Origin: Rariglobus sp.
Lineage (GTDB): Bacteria > Verrucomicrobiota > Verrucomicrobiia > Opitutales > Opitutaceae
Assembly: GCA_029266495.1 (NCBI GenBank)
Contig: JAQSWS010000026.1
Location: 1,496-43,297, forward strand
DNA length: 41,802 nt
Direction of reading: 5' to 3'
Position numbers and translations under genes: made by a program. Numbering within the stretch: position 1 is the first letter of the stretch; every line of letters starts with the position of its first letter. This document shows, one piece after another, positions 1-9,847 of the stretch. The notes below the pieces were generated by a model, which was given only the letters and a program-made list of their open reading frames with translations, was not told where the DNA came from and made no database searches.

Positions 1-108
1 GCGCGGCACAGGCTTCGTCGCAGGATTGGGAGTCGGCTGGGCGCTCGACGCCACGCAGCCCAGCAAACCCAGGAGAACAACCGGAACCAAGCGAATCAGG
101 GGTTTCAT
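1..108 (-). CDS. Partial lipoprotein, N-terminus only
   Basis: Only the first 36 codons lie in the window; the gene runs off the left edge. The start reads MKPLIRLVPVVLLGLLGC, a basic residue and hydrophobic core ending in a lipobox-like LLGC with Cys18, followed by a Ser/Pro/Thr-rich stretch typical of a linker. This fits a lipid-anchored periplasmic or outer-membrane protein. It lies about 60 bp downstream of the DUF1573 gene on the same strand, so co-transcription is possible. The mature domain is outside the window and no function can be given. Confidence 0.7.
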   Translation of the reverse strand, partial: MKPLIRLVPVVLLGLLGCVASSAQPTPNPATKPVPR

Positions 109-171
109 CACGCGTTGATTAGGCGAGATTAAGGAGAGAGAACAAACCCAATCCCGGATACATCTGTGTCC

Positions 172-825
172 TCAGCGCACGATGCCGAAAACGGTGTAGG
201 TGAGTTTGCGCTCACCGGCCTGGACATGGATTTCCACCTTGGTCGTCGATGGTTGTTCGAGCGATTTGGGAGTAAGGGTGAGCAGCCAGGTGCCCGCTTC
301 GGCCCCCGCCTTTAGCTCCGCAGCCAAGGCATCGCCCGCAGGTTTCACATCAAGGATGCGCACCGCCGAGGAGCTGAGTTGCTTGATCGCAATGGTTCGG
401 GTCAACGCGCGGTCAGCCTTGGTCCACTGCACAAGCCGGGGTGTGAGCGTAAGGGCCGGCTGAATGTCGACCTTGAGAGACAAGGAGGCGGGGGCGACGC
501 CCACCTCATCCGTGGTCACGATCAGCCGCGCGGTCTGCAGCCCCATCCGGTCACCTGCGACATAGACAACGGTGACGATCCCCGTGTCGCCGGCAGGGAT
601 GGTCCGCGATTTAACGGTAGGGGTGGAGCATCCGCAGCTGGACGCAAGTTCACGGATCGTGACCGTGCCCGTGCCTTCGTTTTTAAACGGAAACTCGGCA
701 ACCAATTCCCCCGTCCCGGCCGGCAGGATCAAGTCCAATGAGGTTTTCTCCCAAGTGAGCGCAAACCCGGTCAGCCCGGTCATCAGAGCCAGGACCACGA
801 TGCCCAGATAATTCACGTTACGCAT
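172..825 (-). CDS. DUF1573 domain protein, secreted
   Basis: 217 residues. The N-terminus (MRNVNYLGIVVLALMTGLTG) is a signal peptide or signal anchor. Residues about 25-115 match the DUF1573 pattern: an Ig-like beta-sandwich with F-x-F-K-N-x-G followed by the hallmark S-S-C-G-C-S-T-P-T at 62-70 (Cys64 and Cys66). The rest is a second beta-rich region. The family is common in Bacteroidota, Planctomycetota and Verrucomicrobiota and is related to ASPM/SPD-2/Hydin-type domains; its role is unknown. The ATG start was chosen because the signal sequence follows directly. It lies 83 bp downstream of the unknown secreted protein and probably shares its transcript. Confidence 0.85.
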   Translation of the reverse strand: MRNVNYLGIVVLALMTGLTGFALTWEKTSLDLILPAGTGELVAEFPFKNEGTGTVTIRELASSCGCSTPTVKSRTIPAGDTGIVTVVYVAGDRMGLQTARLIVTTDEVGVAPASLSLKVDIQPALTLTPRLVQWTKADRALTRTIAIKQLSSSAVRILDVKPAGDALAAELKAGAEAGTWLLTLTPKSLEQPSTTKVEIHVQAGERKLTYTVFGIVR

Positions 826-908
826 AAGATTCTATCCATCTGGATCGCCGCCGCGTTGGCAATGTAAGCCGGAGCCGGCATTTGTTTTCACTGGAGCGAA
901 CCGAGATT

Positions 909-2318
909 TCACGGACTTCCGGATTGATTCGCAGGCATAGGTAACGGCCACGAAAGATCAGCCGGGCGGCCAATGTTTTCTCCGTCGCCCAAGCCGCCAT
1001 TATCGATGCCATCTTCGCCTGTGCTCCAGATGTGAGAGGGGTCGCTCAGCTCAACCCTAAGAGATGTCGTGGAAAAAGGATCGACCGGCGCATCGGCCAG
1101 CAGGCCGGCGGCAACCAGCTCTTTCCACTCCGCCGGCCGGCCCAGGCGACGCCAGGCGAGCAGACCCGTCAGCGCACTGCGTTGCGCCTCACGGCGAAAA
1201 ACGGATGCGGAGATCGGCTCCCATTGCGACGTCGTGATGATGAGAAATAATTTACCCACGGGATTCTCCACGGCGGCGATCTCGACATCGACGGCCTTGA
1301 CCTGTTCTTCCGTCACCGGAGCATCCTGCACCGCGTAAAGCAGGAGCGTCCGGATTTCCCGGGCGTAACGCCCAAGGTGCGCCGTCGTATGCGTTGAGGC
1401 CAACCCGCGCGGGTGACGCGCGACGAGCTCGAATGCCCTCACCCAGCCTCGCACGTCATCGGCTGCGGCCTGCAGCGTCGCATCGCGATCAAAGGGATTG
1501 CGGACAGGAATCGAGAGGCGCGGCTCACCCTCCTGAGGGGAAACCGGCGGTGCCAGGCCAAGGGAGCCAATGCTGCTGAGGAACAGCTCCACGTCATTGG
1601 TGCGCGGCAGCCGCTCCACTACAACCTGGGTAAAGAAAGTGAACTCGCCCCGGAAGGCGCGGATGAGGGCATCGGACGCGAGTCGTTCATCTTGGAACAA
1701 AGCGAGCTGCAACCGCATCGCCTGCGCCGGCGTCAACGCCGGCTGACGGGCGAGCCAATACACACCATCGAGAGAGATCTGCCAGACGCCGGAGGCATTG
1801 AGCACCGGGATGAGCCCTTCCTGCTCCGATAACAACGCTCGCGACAGGGCGAGGTTTTCGAGCGCGAACGCGACCGCCTCATCCCGACGCCCGTCGACCC
1901 AGGCAACCTTCAGCGCAAGCGTTCGCACCAGCGCCAGTTGCCGGAGCGGCTGATGATCCGGAAACGGCGTTTCGGGGCCGTGCAGCGGCGGAAATTGCAT
2001 CCGTTCGCGCCCGTTCAACGTGAGCTCCTTCAAAGCGGGGCCAAGTGCGGCCAGCCAGGCTTTCAACGAGGACGAACCCACGTTAGGGACGTCCGTCAGA
2101 GGTGAGGACAAGAGCGAAAGTTCTCCGCTCAATTCCGGGTCCTTGGGAAAAAGTTGCGGGAACAACGGGCGCCAGCGGGTAAGCGCATTCTGATCCGCGG
2201 GCACCTCCCTCCGTGACAGAAGGATCTCACGCCAGGGCGGCCCTTTCCCGGGAGACGTTTGCGCGACACAGGACCCAATCACGCAGAGCAAGGCCAGTAA
2301 CAAAGCGGGGCGGCGCAT
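909..2318 (-). CDS. Unknown secreted protein, about 469 aa
   Basis: The frame is open further upstream to 2426. The ATG at 2318 is preferred because it is followed at once by a signal sequence (MRRPALLLALLCVIGSCVAQ) with Cys near the cleavage region, so it may be a lipoprotein. The body is mostly helical, with repeated Leu/Ala-rich segments (for example LALVRTLALKVAWVDGRRDEAVAFALENLALSRALL broken into helices at about residues 145-190). The C-terminus, with DPFS..SLRVELS and W-S-T-G-E-D-G-I-D-N-G-G, resembles the ending of many hypothetical planctomycete and verrucomicrobial proteins, where a DPF-x(n)-YSxGxDGxDDGG element recurs. I recognise no enzymatic motif. It is probably first in the run that continues into the DUF1573 gene. 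Confidence 0.75.
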   Translation of the reverse strand: MRRPALLLALLCVIGSCVAQTSPGKGPPWREILLSRREVPADQNALTRWRPLFPQLFPKDPELSGELSLLSSPLTDVPNVGSSSLKAWLAALGPALKELTLNGRERMQFPPLHGPETPFPDHQPLRQLALVRTLALKVAWVDGRRDEAVAFALENLALSRALLSEQEGLIPVLNASGVWQISLDGVYWLARQPALTPAQAMRLQLALFQDERLASDALIRAFRGEFTFFTQVVVERLPRTNDVELFLSSIGSLGLAPPVSPQEGEPRLSIPVRNPFDRDATLQAAADDVRGWVRAFELVARHPRGLASTHTTAHLGRYAREIRTLLLYAVQDAPVTEEQVKAVDVEIAAVENPVGKLFLIITTSQWEPISASVFRREAQRSALTGLLAWRRLGRPAEWKELVAAGLLADAPVDPFSTTSLRVELSDPSHIWSTGEDGIDNGGLGDGENIGRPADLSWPLPMPANQSGSP

Positions 2319-2432
2319 GCGCCTAAGGTGCGGCCTTCTTGCAAAAGGCGTCGAGACTGCATTTCGTGACCGGCAAGCGGCGTCGGCGATGATCGTGGGC
2401 GCCATTAACAATCCTCCTACTCCCAAGCGCCC

Positions 2433-2873
2433 ATGAAACGTTTCTTTGTGCTCATCTCCCTCGCCCTGCTGTCAATCGGTTCGCTGCGCGCGGCCGACGC
2501 AACCTGGCTGACCAACTACGATCAGGCGCTCAAGCAAGCCGCCGCCGAAAAGAAGCCCCTGCTGATCGACTTCACTGGCTCGGACTGGTGCGGCTGGTGC
2601 ATTCGCCTGGACAAAGAGGTTTTCTCGCAGCCGGAGTTCGTTTCCTACGCCAAGGAAAACCTGGTGCTGTTGAAACTGGATTTCCCCCGCAAGAAGGAGC
2701 TTCCCGCGGAAGAAAAGGCGCAGAACTCAAAACTGGCCAAGCAGTATCAGATCCGTGGATACCCCACGATCATCGTGCTCGATTCCAAGGGACAGCAGAT
2801 CGGCCAGATGGGTTATCAAAAGGGCGGCGCCGGCCCGTGGATCGCTTCCTTGGAGAAATTCACGAAGCAGTGA
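2433..2873 (+). CDS. Secreted thioredoxin-fold protein
   Basis: 146 residues with a cleavable signal peptide (MKRFFVLISLALLSIGSLRA, cleavage near residue 20). The thioredoxin-like domain covers about 25-145. The active site is W-C-G-W-C (Cys53, Cys56), preceded by LLIDFTGSDWC and followed by the cis-Pro loop RGYPT (Pro111). It resembles the periplasmic Thioredoxin_7/DsbD-gamma-like proteins that reduce or isomerise disulfides outside the cytoplasm. The ATG is preceded by a pyrimidine-rich leader (ATCCTCCTACTCCC) and not by a Shine-Dalgarno sequence. The gene is divergent from the unknown secreted protein, with 114 bp between starts, and is followed by a strong terminator. The redox partner is not visible here. 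Confidence 0.9.
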   Translation: MKRFFVLISLALLSIGSLRAADATWLTNYDQALKQAAAEKKPLLIDFTGSDWCGWCIRLDKEVFSQPEFVSYAKENLVLLKLDFPRKKELPAEEKAQNSKLAKQYQIRGYPTIIVLDSKGQQIGQMGYQKGGAGPWIASLEKFTKQ

Positions 2874-2927
2874 GCCGGGCTCTCCATCGGGCGTAAATAC
2901 GCTCCTGCCGTTTTCGGGCATGAAAAA

Positions 2928-2956
2928 GCGCGGTCCGTTGAGGACCGCGCTTTTTT
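2928..2956. terminator. Bidirectional intrinsic terminator
   Basis: A perfect 9-bp stem, GCGCGGTCC / GGACCGCGC, with a 5-base loop (GTTGA). It is flanked by A5 on the left and T6 on the right, so it can end transcripts from both directions: the thioredoxin gene on plus and the atp operon on minus. Confidence 0.9.
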
Positions 2957-2999
2957 GTAAGGTCGAGTGCACCGGACTTCCGGCCGGGCGCCGCACACC

Positions 3000-3407
3000 T
3001 CAGCGCTTGCGGCGTTTGAGGGCGAGCTGGACGCCGGCGAAGCGCATGACGCTGTGCAGGTGCTCCTGCTCGGCAGGATCGAGGTGGGCGCTTTCCTTGA
3101 GCTGGGTCTCGGCGCGCTTGAGGGCTTCCTCGACGGCTTTCTCGTCGATCTTTTCCTCGGTGATGGCGCGTTCGGCGAGGATCGAGATCTTGTCACCCTC
3201 GACCTGTGCGAAACCATTGCCCACCGCGAGGAAGAGTTCCTTGCCGTCCTTGATCACGCGCAGTTCGCCGTCGGCAACCTGGGTGAGCAGCGGGATGTGG
3301 CCGGGGAGAATGCCGATCTCGCCGTCCACGGTCGGGATGACCACGGTGTCGATGGTGTCGGAATAAACCCGGGCTTCGGGGGTGACGATTTCGAGTGTGA
3401 GGGACAT
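3000..3407 (-). CDS. atpC: ATP synthase F1 subunit epsilon
   Basis: 135 residues, the usual size. The N-terminal beta-sandwich begins LTLEIVTPEARVYSD and has the family motif GEIGILPGHIPLLT at about 30-43. The C-terminal helical hairpin includes LAERAITEEKIDEKAVEEALK. Epsilon joins gamma to the c-ring in the central stalk and inhibits ATP hydrolysis through its C-terminal helices. It is the last gene of the operon, ending just upstream of the bidirectional terminator. A heptad-repeat hairpin fills the gap between atpD and atpC. The leader before the ATG is TTCCTCCGCCGCC, with no purine-rich ribosome-binding site. Confidence 0.97.
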   Translation of the reverse strand: MSLTLEIVTPEARVYSDTIDTVVIPTVDGEIGILPGHIPLLTQVADGELRVIKDGKELFLAVGNGFAQVEGDKISILAERAITEEKIDEKAVEEALKRAETQLKESAHLDPAEQEHLHSVMRFAGVQLALKRRKR

Positions 3408-3420
3408 GGCGGCGGAGGAA

Positions 3421-3504
3421 GTAGTGAGTAGCGGGTAGTGACTAGCGAGTAGTGGAACCGGGCGTTCGCGTGATGCTCGCTACCCGCTACTCACTACTCG
3501 CTAC
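3421..3504. repeat. Heptad inverted array, atpD-atpC gap
   Basis: Five tandem 7-bp units on the left (3421-3455: GTAGTGA, GTAGCGG, GTAGTGA, CTAGCGA, GTAGTGG) face four reverse-complement units on the right (3477-3504: TCGCTAC, CCGCTAC, TCACTAC, TCGCTAC), with about 21 bases between. Units 1-3 can pair with 3477-3497 over 21 bp with one G-U wobble. The consensus is GTAGYGR. It is non-coding and carries many stop codons. Confidence 0.9.
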
Positions 3505-3515
3505 TTCATCAGCGA

Positions 3516-5842
<2,327 letters not shown>

Positions 5843-5852
5843 TGTGGGAGAA

Positions 5853-5935
5853 GTAGCGGGTAGCGAGTAGTGGGTAGCGAGTAGATCGGAGGCGGGGATC
5901 GAGATGCTCGCTACCCGCTACTCACTACTCGCTAC
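5853..5935. repeat. Heptad inverted array, atpA-atpG gap
   Basis: The left array of GTAGYGR units covers 5853-5884 (GTAGCGG, GTAGCGA, GTAGTGG, GTAGCGA, then a partial unit). The right array covers 5908-5935 (TCGCTAC, CCGCTAC, TCACTAC, TCGCTAC). The first two left units pair perfectly with 5908-5921 (14 bp). The right array and its flank are identical over about 34 bases to those of the copy in the atpD-atpC gap. Confidence 0.9.
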
Positions 5936-5940
5936 TGTTA

Positions 5941-7467
5941 TCAGCCGGCGTAGGTGGCTTTCCACTCGTCCAGGGCGGCGACGATTTTGGCCTCGAGGTC
6001 CTTGTCGAGGGCGGCCTTGGTGCGGATTTCCGTGAGGAGCGCGTCCTTGCGGGTGGCGAAGAACTCGCGGATCGAGACGGCGGCGGCTGTGACCTTCTTC
6101 ACGTCGAGGGCGTCGTAGTAGCCCTTTTGGAGGGCATAGATCGTGACAGCCTGGAGTTCGATGGAGATCGGGTTGAAGGCGGGCTGCTTGAAGAGTTCGA
6201 CGATGCGACCGCCGCGGTCGAGCTGGGCCTTGGTCTTGGCGTCGAGGTCGGAGCCGAACTGCGCGAAGGCGGCGAGTTCGCGGAACTGGGCGAGCTCGCC
6301 CTTGAGTTTACCGCCGACCTGCTTGGTGACCTTGATCTGCGCAGCGGAACCGACGCGGGACACGGAGAGACCGACGGAGACCGCGGGACGGATGCCTTGG
6401 TTGAAGAGGTCGGTTTCGAGGAAGATCTGACCGTCGGTGATCGAGATCACGTTGGTCGGGATGTAGGCGGACACGTCGCCGGCGAGGGTTTCGATGATGG
6501 GGAGCGCGGTGAGCGAGCCCTTGCCATCGAGGCGGGCGGAGCGCTCGAGGAGGCGGGAGTGCAGATAGAACACGTCGCCGGGATAGGCTTCGCGGCCGGA
6601 GGGGCGCTTCAGGATGAGCGAGATCTGACGGTAGGCGACGGCGTGCTTGGAGAGGTCATCGAACACGATGAGGGCATCCATGCCGTTTTCCATGAACCAC
6701 TCGCCCATGGCGGCGCCGGAGAAGGGCGCGAGGTATTGGTTGGCGGCGTTGTCGGCGGCGGGGGCGGCGACGATGATCGTGTATTCGAGCGCGCCGGCGG
6801 CCTCGAGGGCGGCGATGGTGCGGACGATGTTGGAGTTCTTCTGGCCGATCGCGACGTAGATCGAATAGACGGGACGGAACTTCGGGTCGCCGGAAGCGGC
6901 GCCGACCTTATTGATCTTCGCCTGGTTGATGATCGTGTCGATCGCGATGGTGGTCTTGCCGGTGCCGCGGTCACCGATGATCAGTTCGCGCTGGCCGCGG
7001 CCGATCGGGATCATGGAATCGATGGCCTGGATGCCGGTGAAGAGCGGTTGGGAAACCGACTTACGGGCCATGATGCCGGGGGCGATCTTCTCGACGGGAT
7101 AGGTTTCGGTGGAGGCGATGGGGCCTTTGCCGTCGACTGGATTGCCGAGGGCGTCGACCGCGCGGCCGAGGAGGGGCTTGCCGACGGGAACGGAGAGGAG
7201 CTTGCCGGTGGTGTGGACCTCGTCGCCTTCCTTGAGCTGGGAGACGTCACCAAGAACGACGGCGCCGACTTCATCGGTGCCGAGGTTGAGCGCGATGCCG
7301 ATCACGCCGTTGGGGAACTGGATCATCTCGTTGTAGGCGACGTCGGAGAGGCCATCGATTTTGGCGACGCCGTCGGCGACGGTGCGGATGATACCGGTGT
7401 TCTTGCGGACGGCTTTGTTGGAAAGCTTCGCGATCTGCTGTTCGATTTGTTCGATGACCGTGCTCAT
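5941..7467 (-). CDS. atpA: ATP synthase F1 subunit alpha
   Basis: 508 residues, full length. Alpha carries the non-catalytic nucleotide sites. Visible motifs are the [17 protein letters not shown]-type segment near 94-110, the P-loop GDRGTGKT at 165-172, and the alpha/beta family signature [17 protein letters not shown]. In most alpha subunits the P-loop reads GDRQTGKT; here the Gln position (168) is Gly. It sits between atpH and atpG in the standard order. The leader is CCCTCCCGCCCGAC before the ATG. Confidence 0.98.
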   Translation of the reverse strand: MSTVIEQIEQQIAKLSNKAVRKNTGIIRTVADGVAKIDGLSDVAYNEMIQFPNGVIGIALNLGTDEVGAVVLGDVSQLKEGDEVHTTGKLLSVPVGKPLLGRAVDALGNPVDGKGPIASTETYPVEKIAPGIMARKSVSQPLFTGIQAIDSMIPIGRGQRELIIGDRGTGKTTIAIDTIINQAKINKVGAASGDPKFRPVYSIYVAIGQKNSNIVRTIAALEAAGALEYTIIVAAPAADNAANQYLAPFSGAAMGEWFMENGMDALIVFDDLSKHAVAYRQISLILKRPSGREAYPGDVFYLHSRLLERSARLDGKGSLTALPIIETLAGDVSAYIPTNVISITDGQIFLETDLFNQGIRPAVSVGLSVSRVGSAAQIKVTKQVGGKLKGELAQFRELAAFAQFGSDLDAKTKAQLDRGGRIVELFKQPAFNPISIELQAVTIYALQKGYYDALDVKKVTAAAVSIREFFATRKDALLTEIRTKAALDKDLEAKIVAALDEWKATYAG

Positions 7468-7509
7468 GTCGGGCGGGAGGGTTTGGTTATTAGAAAGGGT
7501 GCTGGAAAA

Positions 7510-7905
7510 TCAGACGTTCTCGGAGAGAGCGGCGAGCTGACCGGAGACGGACGACTCAAAGAGGTCGTCGCCGATGCGCACGCGGAGACCGGCGAAGAGG
7601 GCCGGGTTGGCCTTCGCGGTCGTGGTGACCGGACGTCCGTAGCGTTTGGAGAGACCGGCGCCGATGGCGGAGAGGGTCGCGTCGCTGACGGGGCCGGCGT
7701 GTTCGACGATGGCGGAACCTTTGGCGACTTCGGCGGCGACAAGGCGCTGATAGGCCTTGAGGATCGCGACGGCGTTGAGGGCGTGGGCCTTCTCGATGTA
7801 GGCGAGGACACCGGTGACCTGCTCGTTGGAGAGGCGGCCGTCCACGAAGCTCAGCTTGAAGAGCTGACGGGCGAGCTGCTGGATCTGGGGTTTGCCGGTG
7901 GCCAT
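7510..7905 (-). CDS. atpH: ATP synthase F1 subunit delta, short form
   Basis: 131 residues, against about 175-185 for typical delta subunits. Delta fixes the peripheral b-stalk to the top of F1. The C-terminal part is standard, with NPALFAGLRVRIGDDLFESSVSGQLAAL matching the usual P-x-L-x-GGxxVRxGDxxxDxSVxGxLxxL ending. The N-terminal helical domain is shortened: only QLARQLFKLSFVDGRLSNEQVTGVLAYIE and two further helices remain. No upstream in-frame extension is possible without running into atpF, whose stop is 9 bp away. Position between atpF and atpA supports the call. The leader is ATCTCCCGTC. Confidence 0.9.
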   Translation of the reverse strand: MATGKPQIQQLARQLFKLSFVDGRLSNEQVTGVLAYIEKAHALNAVAILKAYQRLVAAEVAKGSAIVEHAGPVSDATLSAIGAGLSKRYGRPVTTTAKANPALFAGLRVRIGDDLFESSVSGQLAALSENV

Positions 7906-7914
7906 GACGGGAGA

Positions 7915-8502
7915 TTAAACGGAGGTGAGCTCGCGGGCGGCGGCTTCGTTATAAGAAGCGCGATCGGCATCGGAGAGTTTCTTGGCGAGGACGCGCTCGG
8001 TGGTCGTGACGACCAGGCGGGCGATTTCGGAGCGGGCTTCGTTGAGCATTTTCTTGTGCTCGAGCTCGATGGACTGCTGGGCCTTGGCGAGCTGGGAGGC
8101 GACGCGCTCGGTGGTGGCGGCGGCTTCGCGCTCGGCGAGCTCCTTGGCGGTCTTGCGCGCCTCGTCGATGATCTTGGTGGCGGCGACCTGGGCTTCCTTG
8201 AGCTGGGCGGCGGCGGTGACCTGGGCCTGCGCAAGCTGGGCGGCGGTGGCTTCGGCGTTCTTGAGGCCGGCGTCGATCTTGGCGTTGCGCTCGTCCATCG
8301 TGGCGAGGACGGGCTTGATCGCGAACTTGTAGAGAACGACGGCGAGGATGGCGAAGCTGAGGAGCTGCATCCCGACGTTGACGCCGTCGATGCCGAACTT
8401 GGTCACGAGCTCGCTGACGAGGCCGCCATCGGCGTTGGACGCAGGGGCGTCGTGCGCGGTTTCAACGGCGGGATTCGCGGCGGCCAGAAGAAGGGAGAAC
8501 AT
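7915..8502 (-). CDS. atpF: ATP synthase Fo subunit b
   Basis: 195 residues from the ATG at 8502. A GTG at 8571 would add 23 Arg/His-rich residues that fall in the atpE-atpF stem-loop and is less likely. After a polar N-terminal segment there is one membrane helix (MQLLSFAILAVVLYKFAIKPVL), then a long charged coiled coil (about 60-185) rich in Ala, Glu and Lys, as in the peripheral-stalk b subunit. ERNAKIDAGLKNAE is typical of the first part of the stalk. Only one b gene is present, so a homodimer is expected. The leader is an unusually long pyrimidine tract (CCTCCCTTTCTCCTCTTCCG). Confidence 0.93.
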   Translation of the reverse strand: MFSLLLAAANPAVETAHDAPASNADGGLVSELVTKFGIDGVNVGMQLLSFAILAVVLYKFAIKPVLATMDERNAKIDAGLKNAEATAAQLAQAQVTAAAQLKEAQVAATKIIDEARKTAKELAEREAAATTERVASQLAKAQQSIELEHKKMLNEARSEIARLVVTTTERVLAKKLSDADRASYNEAAARELTSV

Positions 8503-8534
8503 GGCGGTAAGACGGAAGAGGAGAAAGGGAGGGT

Positions 8535-8564
8535 GGCTCCGGTGCGGGTGACGCAACCGGAGCC
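8535..8564 (-). promoter_or_regulatory. Stem-loop between atpE and atpF
   Basis: A perfect 9-bp stem, GGCTCCGGT / ACCGGAGCC, with a 12-base loop, just downstream of the atpE stop on the transcribed strand. There is no T-run, so it is not an ordinary terminator. It could protect the 3' end of an atpE transcript or partly block readthrough, helping to give the extra c subunit the enzyme needs. That role is inferred. Confidence 0.5.
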
Positions 8565-8583
8565 GGAACACTAAAACGCTTAA

Positions 8584-8790
8584 TTAGGCGCGAGCGAGGA
8601 ACAGCGCGAGGAGGCCGAGACCTTCAGCGAGCGCCATACCGAGGATGGACTGAACGAGGATCTTGCCGGACGCGCCGGGGTTGCGACCGACGGCCTCGGC
8701 GGCCTTGGTGCCGATCATACCGACGGCGATGGCGGCGGCGATGAGGCCGGCGGCGGAAGCGATGTTACCAGAGATTTCAGCGATGAACAT
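8584..8790 (-). CDS. atpE: ATP synthase Fo subunit c
   Basis: 68 residues forming two membrane helices joined by the polar loop G-R-N-P (residues 35-38). The ion-binding acid is Glu56 in helix 2 (GMALAEGLGLLALFLA). The residue after it is Gly, and the helix-1 position that is Gln in sodium-type c subunits is not Gln here, so proton coupling is expected. Subunit c forms the rotating ring. It sits between atpB and atpF and is followed by a stem-loop. Its leader is C/A-rich (ATCCATCCACC). Confidence 0.97.
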   Translation of the reverse strand: MFIAEISGNIASAAGLIAAAIAVGMIGTKAAEAVGRNPGASGKILVQSILGMALAEGLGLLALFLARA

Positions 8791-8884
8791 GGTGGATGGA
8801 TTTGGTTGGTTTGGATTGCGTCGTGTCGTGCTCGTTTGGTGTGGCGCGTGGGCCCGAGATCACGAACCGACAAAGTCGGAAAAC

Positions 8885-9778
8885 TTAGTGAGTGGCTTCC
8901 TTGGCATGGCCGTGACCGTGGTCATCGGCGTGCGCGTCGTCGTGGTGATCGTCGCCATGGTTGCAGATGAGGCCGATGTAGACGGCGGTCAGCAGGGTGA
9001 AGACGAGGCCCTGCACAAAGCCGACGAGCAGCTCAAGGAAATAGAACGGCGGGAGGAAGTGCATCGCGTGAAGGAGGTTTTCGCCGCCAAACACGTTGCC
9101 GAAAAGACGCATCGAAAGGGTCACCGGACGGATGAAGATAGAGACAACCTCGATCAGACCGACCACAAGGAACACCAGCGAAAGACCCCAATACATCGCG
9201 GGAGCGAGTTCCTTTTTGTCGGCCTTGTTACCGAACAGATCTTTGATGAGCAGGCCGGGGCCGGCGTAGCGCATCACAATGATGAACCAGGCGCCGAACG
9301 AAACGAGCGCGAGGGCGATGGTGCCGTTGAGCTCGGAGGTGTGGGGACGGATCAGCGGAGTGGTGACGTGGAAATGTCCGTCGACTTCATGACCCCAGCC
9401 CATCGTGCCTACGAACGGCAGCAGGCCCGACCAGTTGTGCAGCACAATAAAGATGAAGAGAGTGACGAGAACCGGGAAAGCCATCGGCATGGCTTTCTTG
9501 CCGACGATCGGTTCGTAGAGATCACGCAAACCAGTGAGGGCGTCTTCGACAATCGCCTGGCCGCGGGAGGGGACGATCTTGGGTTTTCCGACCATCCAGC
9601 GGACGACAAGGATGATCAGAATCGTGATCGCCCAGCTGGTGATGATGCTGTTGGTGACGGGCAGGCCAAGAACGCCTTTAAGTGAAGAGGCGGCCTCATG
9701 TCCGCCTTCAGCGGCGAATGCGGTTGCACCGGACGCGAGCAGCAGCGTCGAAAGGGCGATGGTTTTGACTGCGGACAT
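8885..9778 (-). CDS. atpB: ATP synthase Fo subunit a
   Basis: 297 residues from the ATG at 9778; the longer frame to 9847 adds a non-conserved stretch and overlaps the promoter region. The first about 23 residues (MSAVKTIALSTLLLASGATAFAAEG) look like a cleavable signal peptide, unusual for subunit a but seen in some phyla. Conserved proton-channel elements are present: PLIRPHTSELNGTIALAL, and LSMRLFGNVFGGENLL with the essential Arg at about 224. The C-terminus is a 25-residue His/Asp-rich tail with 8 His. It is the first gene of the operon, and no atpI is found upstream. Confidence 0.96.
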   Translation of the reverse strand: MSAVKTIALSTLLLASGATAFAAEGGHEAASSLKGVLGLPVTNSIITSWAITILIILVVRWMVGKPKIVPSRGQAIVEDALTGLRDLYEPIVGKKAMPMAFPVLVTLFIFIVLHNWSGLLPFVGTMGWGHEVDGHFHVTTPLIRPHTSELNGTIALALVSFGAWFIIVMRYAGPGLLIKDLFGNKADKKELAPAMYWGLSLVFLVVGLIEVVSIFIRPVTLSMRLFGNVFGGENLLHAMHFLPPFYFLELLVGFVQGLVFTLLTAVYIGLICNHGDDHHDDAHADDHGHGHAKEATH

Positions 9779-9817
9779 GGAGGCGCGGAAGGGCAAGGCG
9801 TGTTTGGAAAAAGACAA

Positions 9818-9847
9818 GACGTAGGCGGACGGTTTTGACGCCGTCAA
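9818..9847 (-). promoter_or_regulatory. Candidate atp operon promoter and palindrome
   Basis: On the minus strand TTGACG (9842-9847) could be a -35 box, with TACGTC (9818-9823) 18 bp downstream as a weak -10. The -35 is half of a perfect 13-bp palindrome, TTGACG-C-CGTCAA (9835-9847), which could be a repressor or activator site. The -10 match is poor, so the promoter call is tentative. Confidence 0.35.

Noticed and set aside
3421-3504. CRISPR array as an explanation for the heptad repeats
   Set aside because: Units are 7 bp and contiguous with no unique spacers, the arrays face each other, and there are no cas genes.
6127-8574. Long plus-strand frame opposite atpA, atpH and atpF
   Set aside because: The translation is Gly/Asp/Glu/Leu repetitive with no family features; the minus-strand ATP synthase genes explain it.
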